In this document: piece after piece, positions 32,346-44,560 of the stretch | How the letters are laid out: each line of letters begins with the position of its first letter | How positions within the stretch are numbered: the first letter of the stretch is position 1 | Source: Ailanthus altissimus | Taxonomy: Eukaryota > Streptophyta > Magnoliopsida > Sapindales > Simaroubaceae | Direction: 5' to 3' | Length of the DNA stretch: 64,000 bases | Assembly: GCA_946807835.1 (NCBI GenBank) | Contig: OX327712.1 | Location: 19,424,001 to 19,488,000 of the forward strand | Notes under the pieces: generated by a model | The model's input: only the letters and a program-made list of their open reading frames with translations | Told to the model about the DNA's origin: nothing | Databases searched by the model: none | Position numbers and translations under genes: made by a program

Positions 32346-35300
32346 TTATGTCACCTTAATCAAAGATTAATTAGCCCAAAAAATAATTAAAAAAAGTTTA
32401 GTTGGTGTATTTGTTAAATCCCTCGTTGTTTTGGTTTTGGATGCTTCTTGTCAAATCAAAATGTAGCAGTTGGAGACTTGGAGCGCCATAACGTGTTTCT
32501 GGTTGTTATATATTTGTTTCTTCCCATGAACTGATAAATTTATACTAACAAAATTTTGCCATAGATCTTGTGTTAGTTAACCGTTTGATCTTGGGTCTCG
32601 GTCTCGACCACATAAAATTCACATTTATTCTAGCTCCATATTATTCTCGTAGACTATATTTCACACGTGAGAACCAAAAAAATTTTAGCTTGTAAGTATT
32701 TATTTTGTTGGAAAAAAAAAAATTAACTTGCAAAGAATCTTCATAAATCTGAAGTATCTGTGGTTCATATTTGGAAGATGTTAAGCTGTAAAATATTGTT
32801 TGGTATAGGAGATTGTTATTGTATCAGACAGATAAACCAACTACCCTGCTGATGGAGGGAGATCATTTCTTATAAATGATATATTATTGTATCAATCAAA
32901 CGAGCTAGCTAGCAATGATGATGGAGGATGAGTTGAAAGAGACAAGGCTACGTTATTGTATCAATTAGATGTGCCAGCTGTGGCGATGGAGGATGAGTTG
33001 AAAGAGACAGAGGTTTCTCATTTCTGGTTGGTTCATATTTTAGCTTTACAAATATGTATGTTAGTTTATAGGAAAAATGTCATTTTTATTCTTGATTTTA
33101 TGGGTGTATATTAATTTAGTTTTGTATATTTTAACATATATCATGTTAGTTTTTTTTGTTAAAAAATTCTATTAAATAAGTTATATTCGAAGATAAAAGA
33201 GTATTTTTAATTTTTTTTTAAAACAAAACTATAAAATATATCAATTTAAAATTTTTCATTATCTTTTCATTAATTATATAATTCCTTAAAAAAAAAATTA
33301 AGGAAATCATTGATAAAGAAACAAAGCCATAAAAAAATCCTTCTTTCTAATGTCCGTTGAATAAAAATTTATAAAAAATTTCAGTGAAAAAATCAACCAT
33401 CTAAGAAATCGGACCATTTAAAAGAACCCAATTAAAATTTATTGCGAATCAAGTGAGAAGAAATCAAGACTAGATGAAACGTATTTCCCGTATTGATTTG
33501 ACAAATTTTTTTGCCAAATAATTATTAAAAGACTTTCCATGCCGCAACATTTGGGCTTTCTTAGTAAAACCCCAAAGTGAAGATGGTACAAATTGTCAGA
33601 AAGAGCCTAATAAGTAGTTAAGGACTTAGAGTGATGCAATTTTGAAGCGCACCCTTTCATGTCTATGTGACAAAGAATTAGCTAAATGAATCGAAGCATT
33701 ATAAGTTTAAAAAGTGTTACAGGTCAAATATTTGTTATTGATTTATAAGATTAACCTGTTAAATAATACTGTCTACTTATTTATATATATTTAAGATTTA
33801 TCTTAATTTTTATTCGATGTAAAATGTGATATTCTCTTCACCTAATCACGCGACGTCTTCGTTATGGTCTAGTATAAACTTAAAAGTCAATTTGATTCGT
33901 ATTACTCATCTCTTTCGGGACTAAAGAATTCACGACTCACGTAATAATCTTTATTAAAACTCAAGATACATGATCTTTAGGGTCTACTTGCTCCATAATA
34001 CTCATCCTTCTATGAATATGATGGACTCGTTTTTCACGTGATAATTTTTATTAAGACAATTTTAAGAGCTCATATGAATTCAAGTTTGTTATGATACTAT
34101 TTATTATGAGTCGAGAGTTTGTTATTGACTCAAAAAATTAATTTATTAAATAATATTATTTATTTATTTATTTATATAAAAAATTTATCAATTTTATTTT
34201 TAATGTAAGACATGACAGAAAGAAAACATAATCAACTGCACAGTCCCACTGGGCTCGTTTTCTAATACAACCATCACAGGCCCTAGCCGTCATGCCACCA
34301 ACGGCGTTGGCCACGTTCTGGGTAGAGCTCATCTATTAATATTTTGCTATCTTTCAAAGCAAAACAAACAAACAAAAGCAAAAACAAGAAGGGTTATAGT
34401 TTACTCGGAGAGATACCTGAAAAGGGTTAATCATATTTTATATTTGTAAATAGCAGCCGAGTGTGTTTGTGTTTGTGTTTTTGTTTTTGTGTTGTGTGCG
34501 TGACATACAGAAAGCGCTTTTGCAGTGCATTGAATTAGCCCTTTGGATGCACCTATACTTTCTTTTTTAAAATAAAAAATCCGAATGAGACTATTTTGTA
34601 TCTGCACGGTGATTGATGATACTTGTTTATTGTTTTATTACTATTTCTGAATTTTTTATTCTTTCTCACTCTTTGCGTGCCTTACTTTAACAAAATTATA
34701 TATCACATTAAGGGTATTTTAATAAAAGAAAAAAAATATAAAAAATTAAGTTATTATATATTTATAAAATTAAATATTAAAATAACATTTTCCGTAATTT
34801 ATATTAGAAGATAAAGGCACTCAAATGGAGAGAATACATCAAGCATAGTTCTTGAAAATAAAATTTCTCAATGAGAAACTCTTCTAGCAGATAATATTAG
34901 AAGGTGAATCTCCATTTTGTGCTGTGATAAATTTCTTATGAAATATAGTCCATAAGGTGATTTTTTCCTTTAAAAATAAAAAATTCAGATCGTGCTAAGA
35001 TGCTCAAGTTTCTAATGATAAATTTCGCATGCTCTTAGTTGATAAAAATTAATTAAGTTTTTAAGAGTGGCTCAATATGCAACGTTAGTGGAATCCTACT
35101 CGTGTGCATGAATCATAGTCCTTTAGAATCTACAATATTTTGGAAACTAAGATATCCACAGCAACCATATTGAATAGAGTCAGATGGAAATTGTGTAAAT
35201 TTTAAGGCAGATTTGTTCTTCAATCAGGTTGAAAAAGTATTTTCGAAATCAATTAAAGAATTGATCATGTGGGCTGTCATGATCCTTCTTGTTTCATTAA

Positions 35301-36229
35301 TTTACACAAACCAACCAATCTTTTGAACCAAAAAAAAAAAAAACTATTGATTATTAGTTGCAGCTATTGATTCATTGGACTTTGAAGTCCTTGATTTATG
35401 GAAAAGGATTTCTGAGAGCGATGAGGTGGGTTTGAATAGTCTAGGATGAATTTATTTTGCACCACTTATGATAAAAACAGAGATTTAGACTCATTTTTAT
35501 TATATACTTAATTTCTTTTAAGATATAAAATAGCTAGATTTACATTTCATTCAATTCTATGAATGATTTTTTTTACCCAAAATAAAGAAATATTCATCTC
35601 GATTTATTCTTAGTCCTTTCATTCCTTGTTCCATTCTCCTTCCTTTTTGTAAACTAAACAGCTGCTTATTAAATTAATTAAAAACTTTGAAGAATGTGAT
35701 AAAATATTCAATGATCCAGTAAATGGTGAAATGATTAGGTAACTTGAAATGATTAGGTGATTAGGACAATATTGTCCTAATTAAGATGAGGACAATATTG
35801 TATATTTAAGAGGTTAAACATGACTGACTTGATATAACTGCTACCGCAAAAAAGTTACAAACAAACAAAAAAAAAAAAACGAAGCACTGCATATGAATCC
35901 AACGTGTTTCATGTATTAAATAAAAAAATAAATTTGTATTCTAAAGATTTCGGAAAACGTGTGCTAAAGCCACGAATCTATCGTGTTTCGCATATTAAAT
36001 AAAAAAGAAATCTTGCATTTAAAAGATTTGGTATAAGGAATATACAAATTTTAATAATTTTAAAAAATTTGTTAGGTAAATGATTTTATTAATTTTAATG
36101 ATAAAAATAATAAAAATAAAAATTTAGTCTCAATTTAAAATTTGATGGCTTTTACAAATCCTAATATTTTTTATTTATTTATCTTTTATTAATTAAAAAA
36201 ATAATTTTTCTAGCCAAGTCTTAAATTTA
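32346..36229. other. AT-rich intergenic sequence with dispersed repeats
   Basis: No gene is supported. Short direct repeats lie at 32900-33010 (GATGGAGGATGAGTTGAAAG twice). A dispersed repeat end is present at 33717-33830 and 34110-34210. A perfect 20-bp palindrome lies at 35761-35780, and an imperfect duplication of about 85 bp at 35896-36010. Confidence 0.55.
33717..34210. repeat. Dispersed repeat with similar ends (also at 57070-57190)
   Basis: A segment of the type TTGTTATTGACTCAAAA, TTAAATAATATT, ATTTATTTATATAT, TTTATCTTAATTTTTAT occurs near both ends of this interval, in the same orientation. It occurs again at 57070-57190. The direct terminal copies suggest a short LTR or TRIM-like element, but termini and family are not resolved. 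Confidence 0.5.
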
Positions 36230-37740
36230 TTTGTGAGCGGAAAATGAAATTCGAGCCTCGTTCTGATTAGGCTTGCTCGCACGAGATTGAATTTTCTCTC
36301 TGTTATCAACTATGGCAAGACTTACAAAACGTAATACAACTACGGTGACAGTTTCGCCGGGGTGGGTTTCGGCGAAGACACTCCGATGCTTAAGTTAGTA
36401 TGTGTCTTTTTGGTGGGAGCCTGGAAAGAAACGAAGCGAAAACGTGTCTAGAATGATTGGAAAAAACCTTTTTTTTGTGTGCTGATTCCTCTGTTATTTG
36501 GGCATCATCCTCTATTCAATATATTTTTCTCCTTCTTATAGCACTGGTCTTTAGATGACCTTTTTGGGTGTTTTGTCTCTATTGTGCTTTTGACACACAC
36601 CAAATATCATGTTGTCGATCTTTTGATTTCGCTTCTATTACACGCTAGGTACCTTTTTGATGTGTTAAGCATATTTCTGACATATTCCTTAAGTCTATAT
36701 TTATTGGTGAATTTTGTTAAGTGTAATGCCAAGTTCAAATTACTTGGGTTAGTTTTCTAGTGGCATCTTCCTGTTCAGCTCGATCGTGATCCGAGATCTT
36801 CTTAAGAGCTGGCATTCTATTGACTTTACTGGTTGTACCTGGTTGGCCTGTCCGATAGACAGTCGACTCAATTTCTTCGTTGATTACATAAGCACTGGGG
36901 TGAACCGATCTGATTAATACGTAGATGGTGGCCTTGGCTATATCTTAGTCTACCTTGCTGAACAGGTGTTTCAGATTACCGATCAGGTCCTTTGAGTCCA
37001 AGTCGGTTCTTCACTATTCAGCTCTATCAAGGTCGAGCCTGTTGGCCATTACCCTGGACCTGTCTTTAGAGTGGACTGTTCTTTAAGCAATGGTGGGCTC
37101 CGATAAAGGCTATCCCACATGAAAACATCTGACTGGGCCTTTGGGAGCCGACCTCCATTGGGCCTAGAGGCTTTAGGCCTAAGAGGGATTTTCTAGGGGG
37201 GAACATCTTTATTTTCTCTATGCTTCCCTACAATTTACTCATTAATACATCTCTCAATGATTACCGTTCAATTTTCTCTATGCCTTTCTATAGTCTACTC
37301 ACCACTCACCAATAAATCTCTCAACGTTCACCGTTCGATCACCTAGCCACAACTTTCATCATCTTCGCAACAACCACCATCGATTAAAAATGACACTGAT
37401 TGCAATTAGCCTAAATTCATCAATCAAATGAGCTAGCTCATGTTGACTCAGCTAGCGACATGTCTCAGTGTGTTGTCAGGGGAGGTTCTAATCAAATCGT
37501 AAATGGACTAAAAGCCCTGGCCAAAAGATTTTTCAGATGTCCTAGTTGTAAAAAGACGGGTCGGGTCATGTGCTTGTGCTTGTGGTGCTCTGATGGCAAT
37601 GTCAAGTGTTAGACTTCTGTTGGGTAGGGTTGTGTGGCATGTAACAGCTATGGAGGGCTTGGTATAAGTCCACCTAATCTGTTTTATCTCTCTGTGTGGT
37701 GACCGAACTGATCGTCCTAAGCCTTTTTTTGTGGCTTGAT
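36230..37740. repeat. Non-coding LARD/LTR-like repeat region
   Basis: The base composition is more balanced than its surroundings. It includes the TTTCGGCGAAGACACTCCGA segment (36367-36386), which I associate from memory with non-coding plant LTR-type repeats. It has no open frame of note. Assignment rests on general resemblance only. Confidence 0.4.
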
Positions 37741-38469
37741 ATCGGGTTATTTTTTGCTTTATATCTTAGTATTTTAGATATCATTAGCTCTTACTTTTTA
37801 TTATTCATTTATAATATGTTATCAGCATAATTTACTAGCAAGTTTAGTTCTTAACTTTCATATTAAATTTTAGACTTACTTTATTTTACAGCCTTTAACT
37901 TTATGTATTTTATTTATATTCAGTTATTTTTTATATTGTGATTATATTATTGTATAATATCATCCTTATAAGTATGCACTGTGATTGCTATTTATTAAAT
38001 CTTCTACATAAGAAAATAAGAATAATATTTTGCATCATTTATCTTGTTTTTATATTTATAATATTCAATATTATGTCTATTCTTTTAAATTTGAATATTC
38101 TATTTGCAATTTAAAGCTTGCAGCAAATCAATAAGTCAAAACTTAAAGTTCTAATAATTGATCTTATTAATTTAGAACATGAAGATCTATATCATAATTT
38201 TTGAATTTGTTTCTTTTAATTAATTATTTATATAGAATGTTATACCTCCTAATCACTATCAATTTATGGAAGGCTATGCCTTATTATTACTATCAATCTA
38301 TGGAAGACCATCCTCCTTATTACTATCAATATATAGAAAGCTTTGCCTCTTAATTGTAATTATTTTATATATATTGAAGACCATACTTCCTAAACATTTT
38401 ATGTCTTGCATTTTATGAATTGGTTGAATAATATTTATGTTTCATCATACTAATTTTTAGTTCCTTTCT
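37741..38469 (+). repeat. Leader/LTR-like sequence upstream of a copia gag, with short tandem repeats
   Basis: AT-rich sequence precedes the gag remnant. At about 38248-38350 three imperfect units of about 46 bases carry TATCAATYTATGGAAGRCYA. The arrangement suggests the 5' region of the same element, but LTR ends are not visible. Confidence 0.45.
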
Positions 38470-39350
38470 TTCATATCAAAAAATTCTCGAAAAATATTCT
38501 AGAGAAATTTACAAATCCATGCACTAGAAGCCTCTGAAAAATTGTCTATCATATATACTGGATGCTAACATGTTCCTCTAAATCAATGGTTAAGAAAAAT
38601 GATTGAAAAAGAAAATGATATGTCCCTACAAGACAAGTTAAGAGCTATGATTTTACTTAATCATCACCTACATGAGAACTTAAAAGCTCAATATTTTACA
38701 GTAAGGAACCTGCAAATCCTCTGAAAAAATCTAAAAGAATGATATGTTTATAAGAAAAATATGTTCCTCCCAAGAGCAATACATGAGTGGATAAATTGAA
38801 TTGTTGTTAAATACAATTCTATTTTGTTCTGAATCAACTCACAGCTGAAATTGTATAGTAAAAAAATTGTACAACAAAATATGTTAGAGAAGATATTCTC
38901 TATTTTTCATGCCTCTAATATTGTTCTGAAGCAATAATATCGAGAGCATTAATATTAAGAATTAATCTCATATTTTCTACTATTGAACAAAATAATGAGT
39001 CCATATTGAGAAATCACTAATCACATTCAATTGATTCTTATTATTCCTAAAAGTGAATGAAAATATCTTGGATGTAGTCATAAAGAAATGAGAGGGCATG
39101 GTTATTGCCTTCACCATGGCCATTGAAGAAGTTGGCAATATAAAGAGAAAATATAAAATGAGTCTTATTTCATTAGGCTGTTCTAAGCCTCAATTTATAC
39201 AAAATAATGGACTTAAATGGAGAAATAAATTAACTAAAAATAAAGGACATGAATCACATTTAATATTAGAGATATACAATAAATTGAGATATTTGACTAA
39301 ATTATATTTTAGTTGGCAAATTTTAACTTTAGCTTTCCTGCCATAAAGTG
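38470..39350 (+). pseudogene. Ty1/copia gag (UBN2-type) remnant
   Basis: The plus strand reads LRAMILLNHHLHENLKAQYF, then INSQLKLYSKKI and QNMLEKIFSIFHASNIVLKQ, a typical plant copia gag core. Many stops interrupt it. Related gag remnants lie at 50270-51365 (minus) and 60240-60990 (plus). The distal part to 39350 is weaker. Confidence 0.82.
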
Positions 39351-39355
39351 ATATA

Positions 39356-40274
39356 TCAAAAGTGATATATCAAAAGCTGCTTTATGGTCTGTTTCAAATC
39401 AACCCCTATATTGATCCCATTCTAAGCACTTTTCTACAAGCACATAGTCTTCCTTTGTGCTTTATCACTCCCTCGATCCTTTTGCTTCCCCATTTAGTGT
39501 TCCTTCTGTATACTTTCCATGAATCTCCCTATTTCGATCTAGCAGTCCTGAGTCCTCTAGGTCTTTATGAGATAAGGAATGAAATCTCATACCTAGTCCC
39601 TCCCTTGTCTTTTTCACTATGTAGTCTCAATCTTATCCTACCAATCCCCTATGACTTACCATAAGCTATATTACTCCAATTGGTAAATAACGATTCTCTA
39701 TGACTCATATGAAAACACTACTCTAGATCCTAAAAATAGTTCGTTCATCAGACACTGATTCCTCCAGAAGCTCTCATGCAATCAAGGTCCTTGCCTAGTC
39801 ATCCAACAGACTTGCAAATCCACCTTTCTTATATCTTTGTCTTCCTCTTAGGACTATCCCCTTGAGTGCCCTAGACACCTTTTGGATCTGCCCTTCAATC
39901 TTGATTGTTCTTCTTTTGCCATATTTATTTTGTGTCCAATCTGAATAATTCTTCTAATTAGAACCTAGATGACACCATCTTCTTGGAAGTCTTCTTCAAG
40001 AGTGATCTCTACTTCAAAACTCTCCAGTAAGGCCATCATCTTTTCCTCTTTCAGATAATCATCTTCCTTATTATTCTTCTCTTATATTTGTGAGTCTCCA
40101 TGGTTGACAACCTTTGCTCTGCAATCTGACTTTGCCGCCTATGCTCTGCAATCTGGACTTCAACCCATGGCTCTAATATTAGTTTGGACTTCAACTCAAG
40201 CTCTGTCATCAGTTTGTACTTCAACATACACTCTTATAGCAGTTTGTAGCTTCAACCTTGCTCTGATACTAGTT
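39356..40274 (-). mobile_element. Internal 5' region of retrotransposon H, truncated
   Basis: On the minus strand, the LTR ending at 40275 is followed by a primer-site-like GTATCAGAGC (40260-40269) and then leader or gag-like sequence down to about 39356, where it meets the gag remnant of another element. I recognise no conserved domain. A phrase such as SFEVEITLEEDFQEDG is readable but not diagnostic. The 100-codon plus-strand frame at 39362-39664 is probably its antisense shadow. Confidence 0.55.
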
Positions 40275-42725
40275 TGTTGAGGATATCACGCCATACACTT
40301 CAATTTGACACCTCTATGACATCAACTAAGCCACAACCTTGATACCTCTTTTACTCTATGCGCAGCGAAAAACCATAATTCACACCATAAGTAAGAACAC
40401 ATAAAATTAACACACCAATAAAGATAAAGAAAACAAACCAATCACAAGACACAAGATATACGTGGTTCGGCTTAAATTACCTACGTCCACGGAGGATTCA
40501 TGATCTAGCTTCTTACTATTGAAATAGATCACAAAGTATCTTCTTACATCATCAATGATCCCACAAGATCCCTTAGTATCATAGAGACCTCTAAGTATCT
40601 ACCCTTGATCATTATGACTCCCTAAGACCTCTTCGTATCTCCTCATAAGAGACTTTTACAAGAAACACAATAATAGCCTGAGCATCTAAGCCAAAAGGAT
40701 CTATGGTGTTTCTATTTTATTCACTCAAAGAACCTAAAGAAGAAAACACCCCCAAAGGTTACACCCTAGTGCACCGCGCACTTAGTGCCTACCTAGCTCC
40801 TCTATTCTCTCTTATGGTTACATCTTGAAACCTTAGATGCTTGATCTTAAACAAGGGTTTACAAGTGTTTATATAGGGTGTATTTCGTGCCTACAAATCC
40901 TATTCCTTGTTGGAGTAAGAGTTCACTTGTTTTGGAAGTCCAAAACTTCCCAAAACTCAAAATCTCGAACCAAAACAGACTTTTCCACGCGTTCTGGCAC
41001 CGCGACGCTCGTCCCTATGCGCCGCAGTGCTGGCCCTTCTCACGCCCAACACTACGGCACTAGTCTTCTGTTTTGGACACCGCGGCGCTCTGATGTCTAA
41101 TTTAATGACCTAGCGCAAGTGCACGCTTTTTGTATCAAGTAATATAGGACTAAGTCCAGATTATCGATCCCACAGAGACTATTGTTTCTATTTTCTTCAA
41201 TCGAATACTAAAATTACTCTACTTTACCTTTATCCAGACTAGTTTCAAGGATAGAGTTTAACTAACTAAATTATTGCTATTGAACTGAACCTAATTAAAA
41301 TATTATAAATACTTAGAGATAGAATTCACTAAATTGATAAGTAATCTAGGGTATCGACGCATCCCCTAGTAGTTCACTGAATCCTTTAATCCCTTAGTTA
41401 TTTCCTTTTTTATCAATTGATTGGCTAGACATTGATTTCATCATAAGCTTCTGTCGACAGTCGAATGATAATATCACACCCTAATAATTACCTATATGTC
41501 TATGGTAATTCGAATAAGATACAACTCATTAAGATTAAGTCTAATCAAACCATACATGCCACCTAGGTATATGTCTATCCTAGATGGAACTCATAGATGT
41601 TACCCTATGATTATGTATCAATCTACCATAGGTTAAACACATGATTCCTTTCGTCAAAGTTATCATGGTTTATAAACAATCAAAATAGTGATCAAGTATA
41701 ATGAAAGCATTAAGTACAGATAGACTGATTCAATTAAGGGATAAAAGTTCATAACTAAGAGTTTAAACAAAATCAGTTACATACTAGGTTCAATAACGTC
41801 TAACCCTAGATTAAAAGAAATTAGCTCATGTTCAAAATAAGACTATCAAAGCAAAAGTGTGAAAATATAATGAATGAAATCATCTCTTGAAAGTAAGGAA
41901 TAAAACAAAACAAGTGATCCCCTGAGTTGTTCTTCTTCCTCTTATCTTGGTTGCTCAAGAGTTGATTCCCCAATCTTCAATCTTCAATAACTTCACCTTG
42001 ATTTCTTGGCTTGAATATGTGTTTGTTGTTTGTGTTATTCTCTTTGCTAAGTCTCTCTATTTTTACCTCAAAAGAGTGTTTTTGTTGCTATGTGAAACCC
42101 TAGGCACGAGGAGCTTCAAATCCCCCCTCAATAGGCGAGTTTAGAAGGGTATTTAAACATCCACATAGGCGCCGCGGTGCTGGGCACGAGTATAGGTCTG
42201 TCAAGATGTCGACGAACACCGCGGCGCTGGGTGCTGAGCGCTGCGGCACTCACACGCTGTTTTGGGAGCTACGGCGCTCAGATCTTGGCGCCGCGGCTCC
42301 CAGCCACCTGTTGCTGCGCTACTTTCATATTTTGAGCGTAACTTCTTCGTTTGGCATCCGATTTGCCTCCCGTTTATTCCTATGCGTCACATTTTCCATC
42401 GTGCATCTGTTTATGATCAGAAAATACAATTAAATAGTTAAATACTTATGATTTGGAGTAAAATATGAAAGTTAAGTACAAATCCTACTAGTACTTTTAT
42501 GCCCCTATCACGCTCAGCCCTGAGCGCCGCGGCGCTGGAAGCTCCCCGCGACTTCTTCTTTTTCTTCGTGTCTTTGAGTCCCGTTTCACTTCCCCTTTCG
42601 TGTCCCACACGTCCTAAACTTTTTCATACGTGTCCCACACGTTCTTGACTTCTTGTGACTCTCCACTTTGGTATTCATCTCAATTCTTATCCAACCAAGA
42701 TTGTTAAATCACCAATTTTTCAACA
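40275..42725 (-). repeat. LTR H (5' LTR of a minus-strand element), interrupted by a nested solo LTR
   Basis: On the minus strand it begins TGTTGAAAAATTGG (42725) and ends CCTCAACA (40275), directly before the primer-site-like sequence. It is split at 41091-42510 by another LTR; without that insert and its target duplication it is about 1026 bp. It matches, in reverse, the plus-strand LTR at 43712-44560. Shared segments include the GTGGGACACGTAT repeats, the GC-rich CACCGCGGCGCTC block, the TATATAAACxCTTGTAAACC area, and a GxCGTAGGyAATTxxGCCGAACxACGT stretch resembling the one in copia LTR A. Confidence 0.8.
41091..42510. mobile_element. Nested solo LTR with 5-bp target duplication CGCTC
   Basis: It begins TGATGTCTAATTTAATG and ends TGCCCCTATCA (TG...CA, 1420 bp), flanked by CGCTC at 41086-41090 and 42511-42515. 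It lies exactly inside the GC-rich block of LTR H. It contains the GCGCAAGTGCAC and TATCGATCCCACAGAGACT segments seen in many plant LTRs. It also has its own GC-rich CGCCGCGG array at 42169-42305. The TTTAAATA-type box, read on the minus strand near 42150, suggests the sense strand is minus. No coding motifs are present. Confidence 0.85.
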
Positions 42726-43711
42726 AAGTGTTATAAAAGCGGTGGGGTTATGACATTGAATTCCATTATCCCCCTCGCCTAAATAAAGGTAGTCCCTTTA
42801 TAATGATTCAAAACTTTTAATTACCCTATAATTCATATACCTTTACAATATTTTTAAAATGTTATAATACTTTTTTAAAAAAATTTAATACTTGAGTTAT
42901 CTTTAACTATTATCACTTATTTACAATAACTAAAAGTTTTTTCTTCTAAGAAATTTTGTTAAAAAAGTCCAACTTAAGGACATTACCAAAAGGCATTCAG
43001 TTTGGGGTCGGTTTATATTATGTACAATTTCAATTACACCAAATAATTTGACACACAAATCATATTTCTTGAGCAATATGCAATAACTTTTTATTAATCG
43101 CTTTAAAAAAAATTTCGTTGACATTTGATAATTTAAAACTACAATAAAAAAGTTGGGAATTACAATTGTTGTTAAATGGTAGGTAGAAATGGTAGCTAGA
43201 ATATCACTCAAATTGGTAACAAGTCAAAGTTAGGTTAAGGAGCCATTCGAAAGGGCTTTTGACTTGCATACACTTTAGAGAAATTGCCTTATCTTCTATT
43301 CAAAAGGGAGAAATGAGATTGAAATTTAGCTGATTTAAAACATTTTTTTAAGGGTTTCTCTACTCTACAGTCGCAGCACACTTACCCCCACACTAAATTT
43401 TTTATTACACACGTATCACGCACCAATTTTTTTATTATATAAAACCAACTATTTTCATTAAAATGTTAAATGTAAAAATACTTGTATTAATGGTTTAATG
43501 ATAAAAGACTAGTAATATATTTACTTTCACTTTTACGAGATTCTAAATTCAAATTTTTTCTCTTTTATTATGATATAAGAAAAAAAAAAGGAAGTGCAAC
43601 AAATCATTTGGGGACACTGAGGAAATAGTTAAAAATTATAACAAAAGAACTTTTGTATGTTATAAAAGTCCAACTGCTGTCTTGCAGCATTTTCTTTTTA
43701 TTTATAAAATT
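42726..43711. other. AT-rich spacer between inverted LTRs H and I
   Basis: No gene is supported. The 93-codon minus-strand frame at 42930-43211 has no recognisable motif. Confidence 0.5.
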
Positions 43712-44560
43712 TGATACATCGAAAATTTGATAACTCAATAATTTTAGTCGAATAACAATTGAGATAAATATTAAAGTGAAGAGTTACAAGAAGTTTAGAA
43801 TGTGTGAAACACGTATGAAGAAGTTTAAAATATGTGGGACACGTATAAAGAAGTTTAGGATTTATGAAACACAAAGAGAGAAATAAAATGAGACTTAAAG
43901 TTGAAAATGAAGTGAAGAAACACGGAAGGAGCTACAGGGCTGAGCACCGCGGTGCTCAGGACAGCAACCCAAAGCCGCAGTGCTGGGTCCTCAACGTCGC
44001 AGCGCTGGGCATTATCACGCCCATCGCTGCGGCGCCAGACGCGTCAGAAGTTCGTTTTTCTTCAAGATTTCTAGTTTTGGGAAATTTTAGATTTTCAAAA
44101 CAAGTGGACTATTACTCTAATAAGGAATGGGGTTAGTAGGTACGAAATATACCCTATATAAACCCTTATAAACCCTTAATTTCAGATTAAGCATTAAGAG
44201 AGACTCTAAGAAAGGGGAAGAACTGGGTAGACACTAAGTGCTTGTGTGCGTTAGGGTGGAACCGTTGTTTGGATGATCATTGTTCGTGGTAGAGCAAGAG
44301 TTCACTAAACATTTAGGTCATTTTGAGGGTTCTTCATATTGAGTTTTCCTTATAAAATCTCTAGGGAGTTATAATAAGAGAGGCTAGGATCTTTGGATCT
44401 ACTGTGGACGTAGGCAATTGGCCGAACTACGTAAGATTGTGTTGTGCTTTTTATTTTCTGTTTTGGATTCTTGTTGTTTTTACTTGATAGATAAGTTATT
44501 CCGCTGCACAATAAGGTTAGGGTTTTAAGTTGAATCTTGAATTATTTACTTCAATATAAT
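43712..44560 (+). repeat. LTR I, same family as LTR H, opposite orientation
   Basis: Starting near TGATACATCGAAAA it follows LTR H segment by segment: GTGxGACACGTAT repeats, the GC-rich block at about 43938-44045, TATATAAACCCTTATAAACC (44155-44174), then GGACGTAGGCAATTGGCCGA. The end near 44560 is approximate. No internal region is attached on either side, so it is a solo or stranded LTR. Confidence 0.75.

Noticed and set aside
39362..39664. 100-codon plus-strand frame
   Set aside because: It lies antisense to the internal region of element H, has no recognisable motif, and its proline/leucine-rich translation is typical of an antisense shadow.
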